From: JACPLA01 sp035291905
Lineage (GTDB): Bacteria; Bacteroidota; Ignavibacteria; UBA10030
DNA: 7,429 nt
Assembly: GCA_035291905.1 (NCBI GenBank)
Contig: DATDRF010000289.1
Coordinates: 1-7,429 of the forward strand
Direction: 5' to 3'
Numbering within the stretch: the first letter of the stretch is position 1; each line of letters opens with the position of its first letter. A program made the position numbers and the translations under genes. The notes below the pieces were generated by a model. The model was given only the letters and a program-made list of their open reading frames with translations, searched no databases and had not been told where the DNA came from. Positions 5,763-7,429 of this stretch are shown here, one piece after another.

Positions 5763-5973
5763 AATGGCGGCCCCCCACTTGCCCGAAATTCCGGCGGCCA
5801 AGTTCAAAGCTCCTTGAGAGGCCACAATGTCAATGCGTTGCTGATAGCTATCCCCGCGTACGTAGGGAGATGACAGCTGAGAACTTTCATACTTCCGTGT
5901 CAATTTGTCGGTGGAGTTGCGGGACGCCTGTGATTATCTTGGGACCATGCAATTCAACGAAAAACCACAGATC

Positions 5974-5978
5974 GGTGA
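5974..5978 (+). promoter_or_regulatory. likely ribosome binding site deciding the ada start
   Basis: GGTGA, 4 bases before ATG 5983. The in-frame alternatives TTG 5905 and ATG 5947 have no comparable site and would add residues not expected in the family. Confidence 0.5.
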
Positions 5979-5982
5979 AACA

Positions 5983-7080
5983 ATGTCTGTTCTTCCTTCG
6001 GCCCGCGAAATGGAGCGGGCATACAAAGCAAGCGATCCCTCGTATGACGGGATCTTTTATCTGGCGGTTCGATCGACCGGCATTTTTTGCCGTCCCTCCT
6101 GTTCTGCCCGCAAGCCGTTGCCGCGCAACGTCCAATACTTCGCAAGCGCAAAGGAGGCTCTCTTCGCGGGATTCAGGCCCTGCAAGCGATGCCACCCGAT
6201 GGGCAATGGCGAAATCCCTGAATGGGCCAAGGGGCTCCTTTCACGCGTAGAGAGCGATCCCACCGCACGATATTCCGATTCGTTTCTCCGTTCGGTGGGA
6301 ATCGATCCGGCCCGGGCGCGTCGGTTCTTTCAAAAGAAGTACGGAATGACGTTTCAGGCCTATTGCCGCGGCCGACGGCTCGGAACCGCGCTCGAGCAGA
6401 TCCGGCTGGGGGTCGATCTTGACGACGTGGCACTCGGTTACGGGTACGAGTCGCACAGCGGGTTTCGGGATGCTTTTTCAAAGACATTCGGCAAATCACC
6501 CGGACGCAGCCGCACAACGGATCACATTGTTACCGCCTGGATCGAGAGTCCGTTGGGTCCGCTTGTTGCCGGCGCAACATCGGAAGGAATTTGTCTCCTG
6601 GAATTCACAGATCGCCGAATGCTCGATGCGCAGTTTGCGACATTGCGCCGCCGCTTCAAGCGGCCGATCGTCCCGGGAGAGAATTCCCACATCAAACAGT
6701 TGAAGAAAGAGCTTGAGGAGTATTTCAAAGGAACACGAAAAAATTTCACGGTACCGCTCTACTATCCCGGCACTGAATTTCAACAAAAAGTATGGAATCA
6801 ACTTCTGAGAATTCCGTATGGGGAAACGGTTTCCTACGAGGACATTGCACGTCGCATCGGAGCCGGGAAGGCCCAGAGAGCGGTCGGCCACGCCAACGGA
6901 TTGAATCGGGTCGCCATTGTGATTCCATGCCACCGTGTTGTCAATAAAGGCGGGAAGTTGGGAGGATATGGCGGTGGGGTTTGGAGGAAGCAGAAGCTGC
7001 TCGACCTTGAAAAAGGAATTGAGGAGGGGACACAAGGGAGAAGTTACAATTTAAAGTTTGAAGGGCGAAGTAAGAAGTGA
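5983..7080 (+). CDS. ada: Ada-type bifunctional methylation-responsive regulator / O6-methylguanine-DNA methyltransferase
   Basis: A 365-residue protein with the full three-part Ada layout. Residues about 10-72 form the N-terminal zinc domain (YDGIFYLAVRSTGIFCRPSC ... RPCKRC) with C36, C40, C67 and C70 as ligands; by family, C36 is the cysteine that takes methyl groups from phosphotriesters. Residues about 80-175 are an AraC-type double helix-turn-helix (RARRFFQKKYGMTFQAY, then VALGYGYESHSGFRDAFSKTFGKSP). Residues about 180-350 are the O6-methylguanine methyltransferase, with catalytic PCHRV (C316) and the following GGKLGGYGGGVWRKQ. It should repair alkylated DNA and activate repair genes after self-methylation. 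No alkA or alkB gene is visible nearby, and I see no obvious Ada box upstream. The last residues (about KFEGRSKK) and TGA are encoded by a heptamer repeat, giving a slightly longer tail than E. coli Ada. ATG 5947 is the alternative start. Confidence 0.92.
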   Translation: MSVLPSAREMERAYKASDPSYDGIFYLAVRSTGIFCRPSCSARKPLPRNVQYFASAKEALFAGFRPCKRCHPMGNGEIPEWAKGLLSRVESDPTARYSDSFLRSVGIDPARARRFFQKKYGMTFQAYCRGRRLGTALEQIRLGVDLDDVALGYGYESHSGFRDAFSKTFGKSPGRSRTTDHIVTAWIESPLGPLVAGATSEGICLLEFTDRRMLDAQFATLRRRFKRPIVPGENSHIKQLKKELEEYFKGTRKNFTVPLYYPGTEFQQKVWNQLLRIPYGETVSYEDIARRIGAGKAQRAVGHANGLNRVAIVIPCHRVVNKGGKLGGYGGGVWRKQKLLDLEKGIEEGTQGRSYNLKFEGRSKK

Positions 7081-7185
7081 GACGATAAGAGTCAAGGTCA
7101 AGAGTCAGAGGTCAAAGTTCGAAGGGCGAGGTGCGAAGTTCGAAGTTTTTGATCTTAATTCTTCATTCCTGATTCCTTATTTGAA
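7057..7185. repeat. heptameric repeat array between ada and the integrase gene
   Basis: Units TTTGAAG, GGCGAAG, TAAGAAG, TGAGACG (7057-7084), then after a short slip GTCAAGA, GTCAGAG, GTCAAAG, TTCGAAG, GGCGAGG, TGCGAAG, TTCGAAG (7097-7145), TTTTTGA, and after another slip ATTCTTC, ATTCCTG, ATTCCTT, ATTTGAA (7158-7185). A 26-base stretch at 7053-7078 recurs at 7114-7139 with 22 matches. The array contains the ada stop codon and reaches within two bases of the integrase stop. Confidence 0.72.
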
Positions 7186-7186
7186 A

Positions 7187-7429
7187 TCAGTTTTCATCAT
7201 TCTCGTTCTCCGGTTCAGGTAATTTTCCGCTTTTCCCTTCCGAAAGCTGCAGTATTCCCTGCTGAATCTTGAAGTCCAACGGACTTTCAACGGGTATTTC
7301 CGGTTTCTTTACGATGTGCGTATAGATCATTGTTGTGCGCACATCGCTATGGCCCAGGAGCTGCTGCACAAGTCTGATACTGTATCCATTCTCAAGCATG
7401 TGTGTAGCAAATGAGTGTCTGAACGTATG
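7187..7429 (-). CDS. integron-type tyrosine recombinase, C-terminal part (5' end off the window)
   Basis: On the minus strand the frame is open from the right edge to a TGA at 7189-7187, giving 80 visible residues. It starts HTFRHSFATHMLENGYSIRLVQ and continues QLLGHSDVRTTMIYTHIV. These are the conserved C-terminal boxes of tyrosine recombinases: HxxR (His and Arg at visible residues 1 and 4), LGH (27) and the nucleophilic Tyr at 36 (codon 7322-7324). The later P-V-E-S-P-L-D resembles the S-P-L-D end of integron integrases (IntI); XerC/XerD proteins usually lack it. About 30 further residues, charged and ending ENENDEN, go beyond the usual IntI end. The IntI-specific extra helix would lie off the window, so the subtype is not proven. 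It converges with ada across a repeat array. An ATG at 7399 exists but lies after the HxxR box and is not the real start. Confidence 0.88.
   Translation of the reverse strand, partial: HTFRHSFATHMLENGYSIRLVQQLLGHSDVRTTMIYTHIVKKPEIPVESPLDFKIQQGILQLSEGKSGKLPEPENENDEN

Noticed and set aside
5499..5903. 134-codon open frame on the minus strand, and a similar one at 4611-5036
   Set aside because: Both owe their shared SSLCYFL peptide to the hairpin of the interspersed repeat. The encoded peptides otherwise differ, whereas DNA anchors and spacing are kept, so this is repeat DNA rather than a gene pair.
7057..7185. Repeat array as a CRISPR
   Set aside because: Units are 7 bases and contiguous, with no 25-40 base repeats separated by unique spacers, and no cas genes are present.

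Overview
The window holds seven protein-coding genes. Six read on the + strand, and the last is a partial gene on the - strand at the right edge. Every gene stands alone, with spacers of about 90 to 530 bases, so no operon is evident. In order they are: the 3' end of a Cdd1/pathogenicity-locus helix-hairpin-helix protein (1-137), a YedA-like EamA/DMT exporter (312-1217), a dihydrofolate-reductase-like (RibD C-terminal family) protein (1305-1865), a secreted glycoside-hydrolase-like TIM-barrel protein with a jelly-roll module (2047-3912), a SlyD-like FKBP prolyl isomerase with an aberrant C-terminus (4230-4754), a small lipoprotein (4948-5454), an Ada-type methyltransferase/regulator (5983-7080), and, convergent with it, the C-terminal end of an integron-type tyrosine recombinase (7187-7429, running off the window). 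Counting the edge fragment at 1-137, that makes eight coding entries.

The genes do not form an obvious pathway. They look like a general bacterial assortment: export, redox, envelope carbohydrate handling, folding, and alkylation repair. The integrase at the edge hints at a recombination locus just to the right. The host is probably a free-living bacterium of the Bacteroidota/Chlorobi/Ignavibacteria (FCB) neighbourhood. That rests on the style of the spacer repeats and on weak or absent Shine-Dalgarno sites before some genes, and it is an inference of low to moderate confidence.

The striking part of the window is its non-coding DNA. Five spacers contain runs of degenerate 7-base units (1236-1291, 1968-2030, 4134-4175, 5460-5555, 7057-7185). 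One spacer contains 8-base units arranged as a long palindrome (1895-1959), and one contains units of about 9.5 bases (122-158). Two diverged copies of a ~205-base interspersed repeat (4616-4822 and 5558-5762) lie in the same orientation around the lipoprotein gene. Each carries a 12-base-pair inverted repeat whose outermost pair has changed on both sides. The 3' ends of at least three genes (Cdd1-like, slyD-like, ada) run into repeat DNA, which supplies their stop codons. In slyD this coincides with loss of the conserved C-terminal part of the FKBP fold.
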